Shown here: piece by piece, positions 33,098 through 40,578 of the stretch | Position numbering within the stretch: position 1 is the first letter of the stretch | How the letters are laid out: each line of letters begins with the position of its first letter | Source of the DNA: Pseudomonadota bacterium | GTDB taxonomy: Bacteria > Pseudomonadota > Alphaproteobacteria > Rhizobiales > Hyphomicrobiaceae | Assembly: GCA_023405815.1 (NCBI GenBank) | Contig: JAEXXM010000012.1 | Coordinates: 1-46,971 of the forward strand | Direction of reading: 5' to 3' | Length of the DNA: 46,971 nucleotides | Notes under the pieces: model-generated | What the model saw: the letters and a program-made list of their open reading frames with translations, nothing else | What the model was told of the DNA's origin: nothing | Databases searched by the model: none | Position numbers and translations under genes: made by a program

Positions 33098-33640
33098 ATG
33101 AGCGCAAAAGCGGCGGTAACCCTCAACGCCCTGGCGCTCTATGCCGTCTCGGGGATATTGCTTGTCGCCTTCTACTGGCAGCTCGCAAACGGTGAGCTGC
33201 CCTGCCCGCTTTGCCTCTTGCAGCGGGTGGCGTTCGCGGCCCTCGCGGTCGGGCCGGCCCTCTCGGTGCGCCATGGGCCGAAGCCGAAATACATGGGTCT
33301 GGTGGTGATTGCAGCGCTCGTGGGCGCGGGAATAGCCGGGCGGCAGATCCTCATTCACATCATGCCGGGGGATGCCGGCTACGGATCGACGCTGCTCGGC
33401 CTGCACTTCTACACTTGGGCGTTCATCGCCTTTGCCGGGGCGCTGCTGGCCGCGGGCGTCATGCTGACGCTCGGGCCTTCGGCACCGGCGGGGGACCGCA
33501 GGCCTGTGCGCGGCCTATTCGAGGACGCTGCCGTGTGGCTTACCTTTGCGCTCGTGGCACTCAATGCTTTCAGCGCGCTCGCGCAGTGTGGGTTCTCCGG
33601 ATGTCCGGCGAACCCCGTGCACTACGAGCTGCTCGGCTGA
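33098..33640 (+). CDS. DsbB-family disulfide-bond-forming membrane protein
   Basis: Membrane protein of 180 aa. PCPLCLLQR (C36/C39) after the first helix is the DsbB CxxC that reoxidises DsbA-type partners through quinone. A second pair, C164 and C169 in AQCGFSGCP, lies in the last periplasmic loop in a DsbB-like position. Four membrane helices are predicted. The frame runs upstream to 32948 through the 52-aa gene; ATG 33098 (MSAKAAVTLNAL) is preferred because of the conserved spacing to CPLC. No DsbA gene is in the window. Confidence 0.82.
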   Translation: MSAKAAVTLNALALYAVSGILLVAFYWQLANGELPCPLCLLQRVAFAALAVGPALSVRHGPKPKYMGLVVIAALVGAGIAGRQILIHIMPGDAGYGSTLLGLHFYTWAFIAFAGALLAAGVMLTLGPSAPAGDRRPVRGLFEDAAVWLTFALVALNAFSALAQCGFSGCPANPVHYELLG

Positions 33641-33660
33641 GCGCGGATGCGGACCCTTAC

Positions 33661-34290
33661 TCAGAACCTGGCGAGCAGCGCCTCGTCGCTCGTTGCTGGC
33701 CGGTTTTCCCACGTGCCGGCGATGGCCGGCACGATCTTCTCGGCGTCGTCGACGACCGAGAAGCGCACGTCAAGCCCGGGACGGATGAAGGTGTCGGCCT
33801 TCATGTGGGTCAGCAGACTGAGGAAGGGCGTCCAGAAGTTGTCGATGTTGGCGACAACGACCGGCTTGGTGTGGCGGCCGAGCTGAACCCAGGTGAGCTG
33901 CTCGACCAGCTCCTCGAGCGTACCGATGCCGCCGGGTAGTGCGACGAACGCGTCGGAGCGGTCGAACATGAGCTGCTTACGCTCGTGCATGTTCTCGGTG
34001 ACGATGATCTCGTCGACGTCGCGCAGCATCGCTTCCTTCTCGACGAGGAAGGTCGGGATGATGCCGGTGACACGTCCACCGTGATCGAGCGTCGACCTCG
34101 CGACCTCTCCCATGAGGCCGAGGCTGCCACCCCCGTATACGAGACCGAGGTTGTTTTGGGCGAGTGCGGCGCCGAGTGTCCGGGCCGCTTCTCTGTAGGC
34201 TGGGTTCAGTCCCAGGCCTGAGCCGCAGTAGACGCACACATTGCGCGCGCCAATTGCGATCTTCTTTCCATTCAATCGTTTCTTGCTCAT
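33661..34290 (-). CDS. LOG-family (TIGR00730) phosphoribohydrolase
   Basis: Protein of 209 aa. CVYCGSGLG opens a Rossmann fold, VYGGGSLGLMG follows, and PGGIGTLEEL near residues 117-126 is the family active-site signature. Members release adenine or cytokinin base from nucleoside monophosphates; bacterial ones may also act on other nucleotides. The start at 34290 has GGAAG 7 bases upstream. It is convergent with the DsbB-like gene. Cytokinin production should not be assumed from family membership alone. Confidence 0.87.
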   Translation of the reverse strand: MSKKRLNGKKIAIGARNVCVYCGSGLGLNPAYREAARTLGAALAQNNLGLVYGGGSLGLMGEVARSTLDHGGRVTGIIPTFLVEKEAMLRDVDEIIVTENMHERKQLMFDRSDAFVALPGGIGTLEELVEQLTWVQLGRHTKPVVVANIDNFWTPFLSLLTHMKADTFIRPGLDVRFSVVDDAEKIVPAIAGTWENRPATSDEALLARF

Positions 34291-34575
34291 TCAAACTTCC
34301 GTGGTTGCTAGAAAAATCCTCCCCTTGAGGCAGCTTAATATGGGTATCGGCTGCTCCTTGTGACAGCACATGCTGCGCCTTCTGGGAGCGTTAATTGTGG
34401 CGCCGGGGACGCGCCGGCCGGTGCGTCGTTATCCTGATTTTCGCACTTGGTTTGGCGCCCCCGCCGGAGTTGTGCTTAATGGGGATGGGCTAGGCGGCAT
34501 CTCAGAGAACCGCCGTAAATAAGGGATATCCGCTCCGTTTCGGTGGTGCGGATCATCGGGTGGCGGAAAACGCTG

Positions 34576-36180
34576 ATGACGGGTATGCGTTCTCTCTTCG
34601 TGCTGGCGATACTCGGCACGCACGGAGCATTTGCAGCGGACAGGCAGCCGGAGCTCGACAAGCCTGAGCTGCGCGAGAGGGCCGAGGATTTGGCGCGGGC
34701 TGCTTCGCAGCGCTTCACGGACATTCTCGAGGCCAAGAAGCAAAACGCTGCGCAGGCCAGTTCGGCGGAACAAAGCCGCCCCGCCGGGACATTGGCGCCC
34801 GTCTGGGATTGGCTGCAGCGGTCCGCGCAATCCTACGATCATGTGGTGATCGCGCAGCTCAAGAGCAAGGACGATTGGACGACGATCGTCGAGCAGAACA
34901 AGGAAACGTCGCCGCCAGCCGCACCAGCGCGGCCCGAGTTGCGCGGCTGGAGCGGTTTGGTCGAGCTGATGCGTCACTGGCTGGCGCGTGCCAATCGTGC
35001 CTACCGGAACGAGATCGTGGCGCCGCTGCGGATGCCCGAAGGCATGTCGGTGCCCGCCGAGGTGTCGCCCAAGGAGCCGGTCGCAGCCGGGGCTACTATG
35101 CCTATCGCTCCGGCGCCGGCTGGAAAATCGGCGCAGCGCGAGCAGGACGAAGACGCGGTCAAGCGCGAGGCGGAGGCGGCAGACAGGCAGCGTCGCGAGG
35201 CAGAAGCCGCAGCGACCAAGCGGTCTGAGGACGAAGCTCAATCGAAGCAGCGTGCCGCCGCGGAGGCAGCCGACATTCAACGGCGTGCCGATGAGGACAA
35301 GCGGCTCGCCGCCGCAGCGGAAGAGAAGAGCAAGGCACAAGCGGAGGCGCGCGCCCGGCTGATCAAAGAGGCCGAAGCCAAGCGTGCCGCTGAGGATGCT
35401 GAGTCAAAACGTCGAGCGGAGGCACAGGCTGCCGAGGCCAAGCGGCGCGCGGAAGTGGAGAAGCGCCAGACCGCGGAAGCCGAGGCCAGGCGCAAGGCCG
35501 AGGAGATGCGTCGCCAGGCAGAGGAGGCGGACGCCGCCGAGCGCCGTGCCGTTGCCGAGGCGGAGGCCGAGGCCAAGCGCAAGGCCGAGATCGACGCAGA
35601 GGCGACACGGCGGATGCAGGCTGCGGCGCAGGCGAAAGATGATGCCCGCGTCGCAGTGGGTCCTTCCCCCGCACCGACGCCATCAGCTCCATCAGAAGCG
35701 CGGGCTGGTCCGCCGGCTCCTGCAAGTCCGGTTGCCGAGAAGGAGGACTCCGGTGTCGCTCTACCGTCGGTGCCGGAGAAGAAGCCCGAGAGCCCGCGCG
35801 AGGTGGCGAAGGCAACGGCAAACTCCCGCGACGAGGCAGTCGAGATTGCTCAGGAAGGGCCGTCAAAGCCCAGGAAGACGAAGCGCGTCTCGGCGAAGTC
35901 CGGTAAGGGCAGGAAGCTTGCGTATGCCAAGAAAGTGAAGCGGCATGCCTACAAGCACCGGCACGCGAAGCGGGGCAGGGTGTTTGCAGGCAAGCCCCGC
36001 TGGCGTGGTGGCGAGGTTGTTGTCGGCGGATGCGCTTGCCGGTGCGGCAAGGTCATATTCAAGCCGCGCAGGCACCGGTACGTGGCACGCTATGGTTATT
36101 CGGCGCCGCGGAACTACGTGGTCCGCAAGCATCGGGGCGCTCGGCTTACGCGCCGGCATCGCCTTCACTATATTGACTGA
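34576..36180 (+). CDS. TolA-like coiled-coil exported protein with a basic Cys-rich tail (534 aa)
   Basis: Signal peptide at residues 1-20 (start MTGMRSLFVLAIL), a globular-looking region to about 180, then a very long charged Ala/Glu/Lys/Arg coiled-coil to about 360, like the TolA middle domain. A Pro/Ser/Thr-rich linker follows. The last 90 residues are strongly basic (Lys, Arg, His) with CACRC (C486, C488, C490), which could bind metal or polyanion. No catalytic domain is recognised. The protein probably spans the periplasm or coats the envelope. The frame goes back to GTG 34543; ATG 34585 is a second candidate. The Atm1-type exporter follows 78 bp later. Confidence 0.65.
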   Translation: MTGMRSLFVLAILGTHGAFAADRQPELDKPELRERAEDLARAASQRFTDILEAKKQNAAQASSAEQSRPAGTLAPVWDWLQRSAQSYDHVVIAQLKSKDDWTTIVEQNKETSPPAAPARPELRGWSGLVELMRHWLARANRAYRNEIVAPLRMPEGMSVPAEVSPKEPVAAGATMPIAPAPAGKSAQREQDEDAVKREAEAADRQRREAEAAATKRSEDEAQSKQRAAAEAADIQRRADEDKRLAAAAEEKSKAQAEARARLIKEAEAKRAAEDAESKRRAEAQAAEAKRRAEVEKRQTAEAEARRKAEEMRRQAEEADAAERRAVAEAEAEAKRKAEIDAEATRRMQAAAQAKDDARVAVGPSPAPTPSAPSEARAGPPAPASPVAEKEDSGVALPSVPEKKPESPREVAKATANSRDEAVEIAQEGPSKPRKTKRVSAKSGKGRKLAYAKKVKRHAYKHRHAKRGRVFAGKPRWRGGEVVVGGCACRCGKVIFKPRRHRYVARYGYSAPRNYVVRKHRGARLTRRHRLHYID

Positions 36181-36258
36181 AGCGGTGCGCGAACGTAGCG
36201 CTTCTGGCGCGCGTTGGCCGCAGGCCGAGGCGCGCCAGCCCTTCAGCAAGTAGGTCCC

Positions 36259-38202
36259 ATGTCATTTCCTCCTGCTATTCCGGCTGCTCCGCTCGATGAG
36301 CGGGAGGAGGAATACCCACATGCGCGCACCACGCATCGGGAGGCACTGCTCAGTCTGGTGCCGCTGATCTGGCCGGCCAATCGTCCCGACCTGCGCGTCC
36401 GCGTGGTGCTGGCGTTCGTGGTTCTGCTCATCGCGAAGCTGATCACGGTCGCCGTGCCAGTGTTCTACAAGGACGCGACCGATCTACTGACCGCATCGGC
36501 CAGCGGCGCCGCGAGCAATCCGGGACAGGGCATCGCCATCGGGATCATCATGCTGATCCTCGCCTATGGCATCGGGCGCGTCCTGATGATGGCGCTGACA
36601 CAGGTGCGCGACGTCATCTTCACCGAGGTGGGCCAGAACGCCGTCCGCGCGCTCAACAACCGCACATTCGAGCACCTGCACAGGCTGTCGCTGCGCTTTC
36701 ATCTGGAGCGTCGCACGGGCGGTCTGTCGCGCGTGATTGAGCGTGCGACGCGCGGCGTCGAGCTGATCATACGCATGGGCATCCTCAACGTGGTGCCGAC
36801 GGCGATCGAGCTGCTGCTCGTATCGGGAATGCTGCTCTACTACTTCGACTGGCGCTACGTCGCCATCATGTTCACTACCATCGGTGTTTACACGTGGTTC
36901 TCGTTCGTCGCCAGCGAGCGGCGCATCGCCATTCGCCGCGAGATGAACGATAGCGACACCGAGGCGAATACCAAGGCCATCGACAGCCTCTTGAACTTCG
37001 AGACCGTGAAGTACTTCGGCAACGAGGAGCTGGAGGCGCGGCGCTTCGACGCTTCGATGGCGCGCTACGAGCAGGCGGCGATCAAGACGTTCCGGTCGCT
37101 CGGCGTGCTCAATACCGGGCAGATGCTGATCTTCACGGCGGGCATGACCGCGTGCATGCTGCTTGCGGCGCGGGGCATCGTCGCGGGCACGCACAGCGTC
37201 GGCGAGTTCGTGATGGTCAATGCGCTGATGATCCAGCTCTACATGCCGCTCAACTTCATGGGCATGGTGTATCGCGAGATCAAGCAGGGGCTCGTCGATC
37301 TCGAGGCAATGTTCACCCTGCTCGGCGAGCGCCCGGAGATCAAGGACCGTCCGGGCGCCAAGCCGCTCGATGTGAGAAGCGGAGAGATCCGTTTCGATCA
37401 CGTCACCTTCGCCTATGACGAAGGGGGTCGGCAGGTGCTTCAGGACGTCAGCTTCGAGGTGCCGGCCGGCCAGATGGTGGCCATCGTCGGCCCCTCGGGC
37501 GCGGGCAAGTCGACCATCGCGCGTATCCTGTTCCGCTTCTACGACATCGCGCGCGGGAGGGTGCTGATCGATGGGCAGGACATCCGCGAGGTGACGCAAA
37601 AGAGCCTGCGCAAGTCGATCGGTGTCGTGCCGCAGGACAGCGTGCTGTTCAACGATACGATCTTCTACAACATCAAGTATGGGCGTCCGGATGCCAGCGA
37701 CGAGGAGGTCTATGCGGCGGCGCGGCTGGCGCAGATCGACGGGTTCATCCGCTCGCTGCCGCAAGGCTACGAGACGATGGTCGGCGAGCGCGGCCTGAAG
37801 CTATCGGGGGGCGAGAAGCAGCGCGTCGCCATTGCGCGCACGATCCTCAAAGGGCCGCCGATCCTCATCCTCGACGAGGCGACGAGCGCGCTTGACAGCC
37901 ATACCGAGCGCGAGATCCAGGACGCGCTCGACCAGGTGGCGAAGAACCGGACCTCGCTGGTGATTGCGCATCGGTTGTCGACGATCGTGCATGCCGACAA
38001 CATCCTCGTCCTCGACAAGGGGCGGCTCGTGGAGCAGGGGACGCATGCGGCGCTCATCGCCAAGGGCGGGCTCTATGCCAGCCTGTGGGCGCGCCAGAGA
38101 GAGGCGGAAAAAGCACGGGAGAACCTGGCGCACGTGCTGGAGGATGCCGAGCGCGAAGGCGCTTTGAACGCCGAGGACGTGCGCCTGATGGCGGTGAAAT
38201 AA
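36259..38202 (+). CDS. Atm1/ABCB7-type ABC exporter (fused permease-ATPase)
   Basis: Half-transporter of 647 aa: six membrane helices to about residue 350, then the nucleotide-binding domain with Walker A GPSGAGKS (about 412), LSGGEKQR (about 515) and Walker B ILDEATSALD (about 536). The stretch RFHLERRTGGLSRVIERATRGVE in the helical domain is the ATM1/HMT1 signature. Relatives export glutathione-metal or glutathione-persulfide species in iron-sulfur or heavy-metal handling. The start at 36259 has AAGTAGGT upstream. The upstream coiled-coil gene may be in the same transcript. Confidence 0.88.
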   Translation: MSFPPAIPAAPLDEREEEYPHARTTHREALLSLVPLIWPANRPDLRVRVVLAFVVLLIAKLITVAVPVFYKDATDLLTASASGAASNPGQGIAIGIIMLILAYGIGRVLMMALTQVRDVIFTEVGQNAVRALNNRTFEHLHRLSLRFHLERRTGGLSRVIERATRGVELIIRMGILNVVPTAIELLLVSGMLLYYFDWRYVAIMFTTIGVYTWFSFVASERRIAIRREMNDSDTEANTKAIDSLLNFETVKYFGNEELEARRFDASMARYEQAAIKTFRSLGVLNTGQMLIFTAGMTACMLLAARGIVAGTHSVGEFVMVNALMIQLYMPLNFMGMVYREIKQGLVDLEAMFTLLGERPEIKDRPGAKPLDVRSGEIRFDHVTFAYDEGGRQVLQDVSFEVPAGQMVAIVGPSGAGKSTIARILFRFYDIARGRVLIDGQDIREVTQKSLRKSIGVVPQDSVLFNDTIFYNIKYGRPDASDEEVYAAARLAQIDGFIRSLPQGYETMVGERGLKLSGGEKQRVAIARTILKGPPILILDEATSALDSHTEREIQDALDQVAKNRTSLVIAHRLSTIVHADNILVLDKGRLVEQGTHAALIAKGGLYASLWARQREAEKARENLAHVLEDAEREGALNAEDVRLMAVK

Positions 38203-38206
38203 AAGA

Positions 38207-38231
38207 GCCGGCCACCTTGGGGGCGGCCGGC
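38207..38231 (-). terminator. Terminator of the pseudoazurin transcript
   Basis: On the minus strand a 7-bp stem GCCGGCC/GGCCGGC with an 11-nt loop is followed by TCTTTTATTT (38197-38206). This is a good intrinsic terminator 60 bp after the azu stop. It may also end the ABC exporter transcript, whose stop codon overlaps the T-run. Confidence 0.75.
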
Positions 38232-38292
38232 ACGGGGCCGAACGACGACACGGGATGCCATCTGGGAATCGTTCGCCGGCACCGATCCTTGT

Positions 38293-38736
38293 CTATGGCT
38301 TGATCTGCTGGACCAACTCGTCCCACCGCTTCTTGGCGCCTCCCGGGGCCTTGAAGGCCTCGAGTTGGGCTTTGTTTTCGGGCTCGCCGGCAACGATCAG
38401 CGCGACCATGCCCATGGTGTAGTGCGGGTGGCACTTGATGCCGTAGTAGCCCGGCTTCTCGACGACGAACTCGGCGTCCTGGTTCATCTCTCCCTTGAGC
38501 GGTTCGACGCCCTCCGGCCAGACCTCCTTGATCGCCTCGGCGTTGTGGTTCTTGTCGACGAGGGTGAACTTGACGGTGTCGCCGGGCGCCACCTTGAGGA
38601 AGTCTGGCTCGAACACCATGAACTTGCCCTTGCCGTTGGTGTTCTTGATCTTGATCTCGTGCTCGGCGGCCGTCGCGGCGCTTGCGGCGCAGGCCAGAGA
38701 TACAGCAGCCATCGTGATCAGTCGCCTCAGCCCCAT
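38293..38736 (-). CDS. azu: Pseudoazurin (type 1 blue copper protein)
   Basis: Periplasmic electron carrier of 147 aa with a signal peptide (ATAA|EHEI; mature length 123 aa, as in known pseudoazurins). Copper ligands are H64, C102, H105 and M110 of the precursor, with exactly the spacing of characterised pseudoazurins (His-38-Cys-3-His-5-Met). The mature start EHEIKIKN and the high Lys content also fit. Such proteins deliver electrons to nitrite or nitrous oxide reductases or accept them from dehydrogenases. No denitrification genes are in the window. The gene ends at its own terminator and has an inverted repeat in its promoter. Confidence 0.93.
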   Translation of the reverse strand: MGLRRLITMAAVSLACAASAATAAEHEIKIKNTNGKGKFMVFEPDFLKVAPGDTVKFTLVDKNHNAEAIKEVWPEGVEPLKGEMNQDAEFVVEKPGYYGIKCHPHYTMGMVALIVAGEPENKAQLEAFKAPGGAKKRWDELVQQIKP

Positions 38737-38755
38737 CGCTCTCTCCCTCTCTTAT

Positions 38756-38778
38756 TTCTATACAACAGAAGTATAGAA
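38756..38778. promoter_or_regulatory. Inverted repeat upstream of the pseudoazurin gene
   Basis: TTCTATAC-N7-GTATAGAA is a perfect 8-bp inverted repeat 20 bp before the azu ATG. It is AT-rich against a GC-rich background and overlaps the likely -10 region on the minus strand, so it is a good operator candidate. Confidence 0.45.
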
Positions 38779-38906
38779 TATTCGCGCCGTCCGTCAACGC
38801 GCGTCTTGTTGCCACACGAGGCAGAGTGGGTCTCCTATGGTGGCGTTAGGCTGCCGGCAGGCTCTGCCGCGTAGCGTGCGCGCTGTCTCTGGTGGGATCG
38901 GGGTGG

Positions 38907-39656
38907 ATGTTGGGGCAACTCAGGTCGAGGGTGGAGGCGCTGGGTCGCGAGCTCGGTCATATTGTGGGCGAGGCGGCTCTGATCCTCGGTCGCGCTCTCA
39001 TGGCGCTGTGGGAGCTCGTGCGGCCGGCCGTCGTGCTGGCGCTCAACATCATTGCCGCACTCATCCTCCTGTTCGAGGAGTGGGGCTGGCAGCCGCTCTC
39101 CAATCTGCTCGCGCGCCTGGCGCGCTATCCGTTGTGGGCCAAGCTTGAGCTGTTCATCGCCGGGTTGCCACCCTACGGGGCGCTGCTGGCGCTCGGCATT
39201 CCGAGCGCGGTGCTCATCCCAGCGAAGCTGCTGGGAGTCTATTTTCTCACGACCGGCCATTTGATCACCGCCGGCATAGTCATCTTCCTCGCCAAGATCG
39301 CTTCGACGGCGCTCATCGCGCGCGTGTTCCTGCTGACCAAGCCTGCGCTGATGCAGATCGGTTGGTTCGCGTACGCCTATGAGATTTTCCTGCCTTGGCA
39401 GGAGGCGCTGTTCGCGCGTATTCGCGCTTCGTGGGTCTGGCGCTACGGGCGCGTCGTCAAATGGCGGGTGCGCAACTACATGCGCGCTGCATGGGAGCAG
39501 TTGATGCCGAGACTTGAGGACGCCTGGCATGCAGTGAGGCCGAACATCGAGCGCATGCGGCATCGGTTGCGGGCGCTGTGGCACAACATATTTCTGCGCG
39601 TGACAAGGCTGCGCGACACCGCACAACGACACCTGCCGCCGCCTGATGCGCGCTAG
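38907..39656 (+). CDS. Membrane protein of unknown function (249 aa)
   Basis: Protein starting MLGQLRSRVEALGRELGHIV. It has a hydrophobic helix near 30-52, then two or three helices around 85-150 (LPPYGALLALGIPSAVLIPA, FLTTGHLITAGIVIFLAKI) and a long Arg-rich amphipathic C-terminus without membrane segments. GGGGTGG precedes the ATG. No catalytic motif or family is recognised. Its last 4 bases overlap the soxZ stop codon (convergent). Confidence 0.6.
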   Translation: MLGQLRSRVEALGRELGHIVGEAALILGRALMALWELVRPAVVLALNIIAALILLFEEWGWQPLSNLLARLARYPLWAKLELFIAGLPPYGALLALGIPSAVLIPAKLLGVYFLTTGHLITAGIVIFLAKIASTALIARVFLLTKPALMQIGWFAYAYEIFLPWQEALFARIRASWVWRYGRVVKWRVRNYMRAAWEQLMPRLEDAWHAVRPNIERMRHRLRALWHNIFLRVTRLRDTAQRHLPPPDAR

Positions 39657-39979
39657 GCGACTGTGAGCGGGAGCTTCTCGACGGTCGTCGTGCCTTCGTC
39701 GTCGAGCCAAGTGAGCGTGAGCGTGCCGGGTCCTGATACGCGCATGAAGAAGGCGATGTAGGGGTTGGCCGCAATCCCCGAGCCGAGGGTCGCCGAGAAG
39801 ACCTCCTCGCCTTCGAAGCTCGCCGTGAAGGTGTGGATGATATCGCGGGGGATGATGTTGCCAGCGGCATCCTTGCGGTTGCCCGTCTCCATGATGTGGG
39901 TGGCGAGCGTCTTTATCTCGATGACTTCGCCGGTGTTGATCGTGTCGGGAAGCTTGATGCGCGGGGGCTTCTTCATCAT
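39653..39979 (-). CDS. soxZ: SoxZ sulfur-carrier subunit
   Basis: Protein of 108 aa: PRIKLPDTINTGEVIEIKTL, then SGIAANPYIAFFMRVSGPGTLTLTW. This is the immunoglobulin-like SoxZ fold; it has no signal peptide and is expected to be co-exported with SoxY. SoxYZ carries sulfur bound to the SoxY C-terminal cysteine during thiosulfate, sulfur or sulfide oxidation. GAGGAAC precedes the ATG (a second ATG follows immediately). It lies 12 bp after soxY. The 4-bp 3' overlap is with the convergent membrane protein gene. Confidence 0.93.
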   Translation of the reverse strand: MMKKPPRIKLPDTINTGEVIEIKTLATHIMETGNRKDAAGNIIPRDIIHTFTASFEGEEVFSATLGSGIAANPYIAFFMRVSGPGTLTLTWLDDEGTTTVEKLPLTVA

Positions 39980-39991
39980 TGCCGTTGTTCC

Positions 39992-40474
39992 TCAGATCCC
40001 GCAGCCGCCGACCTTCACGTCGACCTTGCGCCGCGCCAGGAGGATGCGTCTGCCGGAGAGCTCGGCGACGGCGACAACATCCTGCGTCTTGGCGAGGCGC
40101 ATGCGGCTTGTCACGCGCGCCTTGCCGGACTGAAGCGAAAAGCGGAACGTGGCGACGGATGCGCGCGGGTTCGCCGTCGAAAGAAGGTGGATCGCCTTGA
40201 CGTGGTCCTCGGCCGTCATCGGGCTGTCGACCGCAAGCGCTACCGGCACGTAGTCGCCGTTCTCGACGCTGTCGGGCAGGTCGAGACTAAGGCCCTGCTC
40301 TTGTGGGGTCGCCTTGCCGATCAGGCTCTCGAGCGCTGCCTTGAACTCGGCCGTTTCCTCGGCCGCGGCCTCGGCGCGCGCAGAGGGGGCACGGCCGATA
40401 AGCCCCAAGATGGCGGCTGCAGCAGCGCCTTCGAGCAGAAAAGTTCGTCGGTCGAGCACGTTAGCGCCTTTCAT
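39992..40474 (-). CDS. soxY: SoxY sulfur-carrier subunit (Tat-exported)
   Basis: Protein of 160 aa with a twin-arginine signal (DRRTFLLEG, R9-R10), a hydrophobic core and a mature domain of SoxY type. The C-terminus ends VKVGGCGI: the GGCG swinging arm with its sulfur-binding Cys158 is present, with Ile in the last position where Paracoccus SoxY has Gly. GTG at 40459 is a possible later start that still leaves the RR motif. It is divergent from the FccB-type gene, sharing a 104-bp intergenic region with an 11-bp inverted repeat. Confidence 0.93.
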   Translation of the reverse strand: MKGANVLDRRTFLLEGAAAAAILGLIGRAPSARAEAAAEETAEFKAALESLIGKATPQEQGLSLDLPDSVENGDYVPVALAVDSPMTAEDHVKAIHLLSTANPRASVATFRFSLQSGKARVTSRMRLAKTQDVVAVAELSGRRILLARRKVDVKVGGCGI

Positions 40475-40510
40475 GTTCGGTCAGGCCGGGGGGCAGCTCG
40501 ACAAAGGGTA

Positions 40511-40566
40511 TGTTGCCGGCCGCGCTGCGCTGCGAATACGATATCGGTAACGACGGGCCGGCAACA
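40511..40566. promoter_or_regulatory. Inverted repeat in the soxY-fccB divergent promoter
   Basis: TGTTGCCGGCC (40511-40521) and GGCCGGCAACA (40556-40566) are perfect 11-bp inverted copies, 34 bp apart, in the 104-bp region between the two divergent starts. CGATATCG (40539-40546) lies near the centre. Fits a shared operator or looping site; a hairpin in the fccB leader is the alternative. Confidence 0.55.
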
Positions 40567-40578
40567 AGGCACGAGAAC

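Noticed and set aside
34370..34522. 50-codon ORF in the gap before the coiled-coil gene
   Set aside because: No ribosome site, no hydrophobic or family features; the 285-bp gap otherwise shows only promoter-like AT-rich patches.
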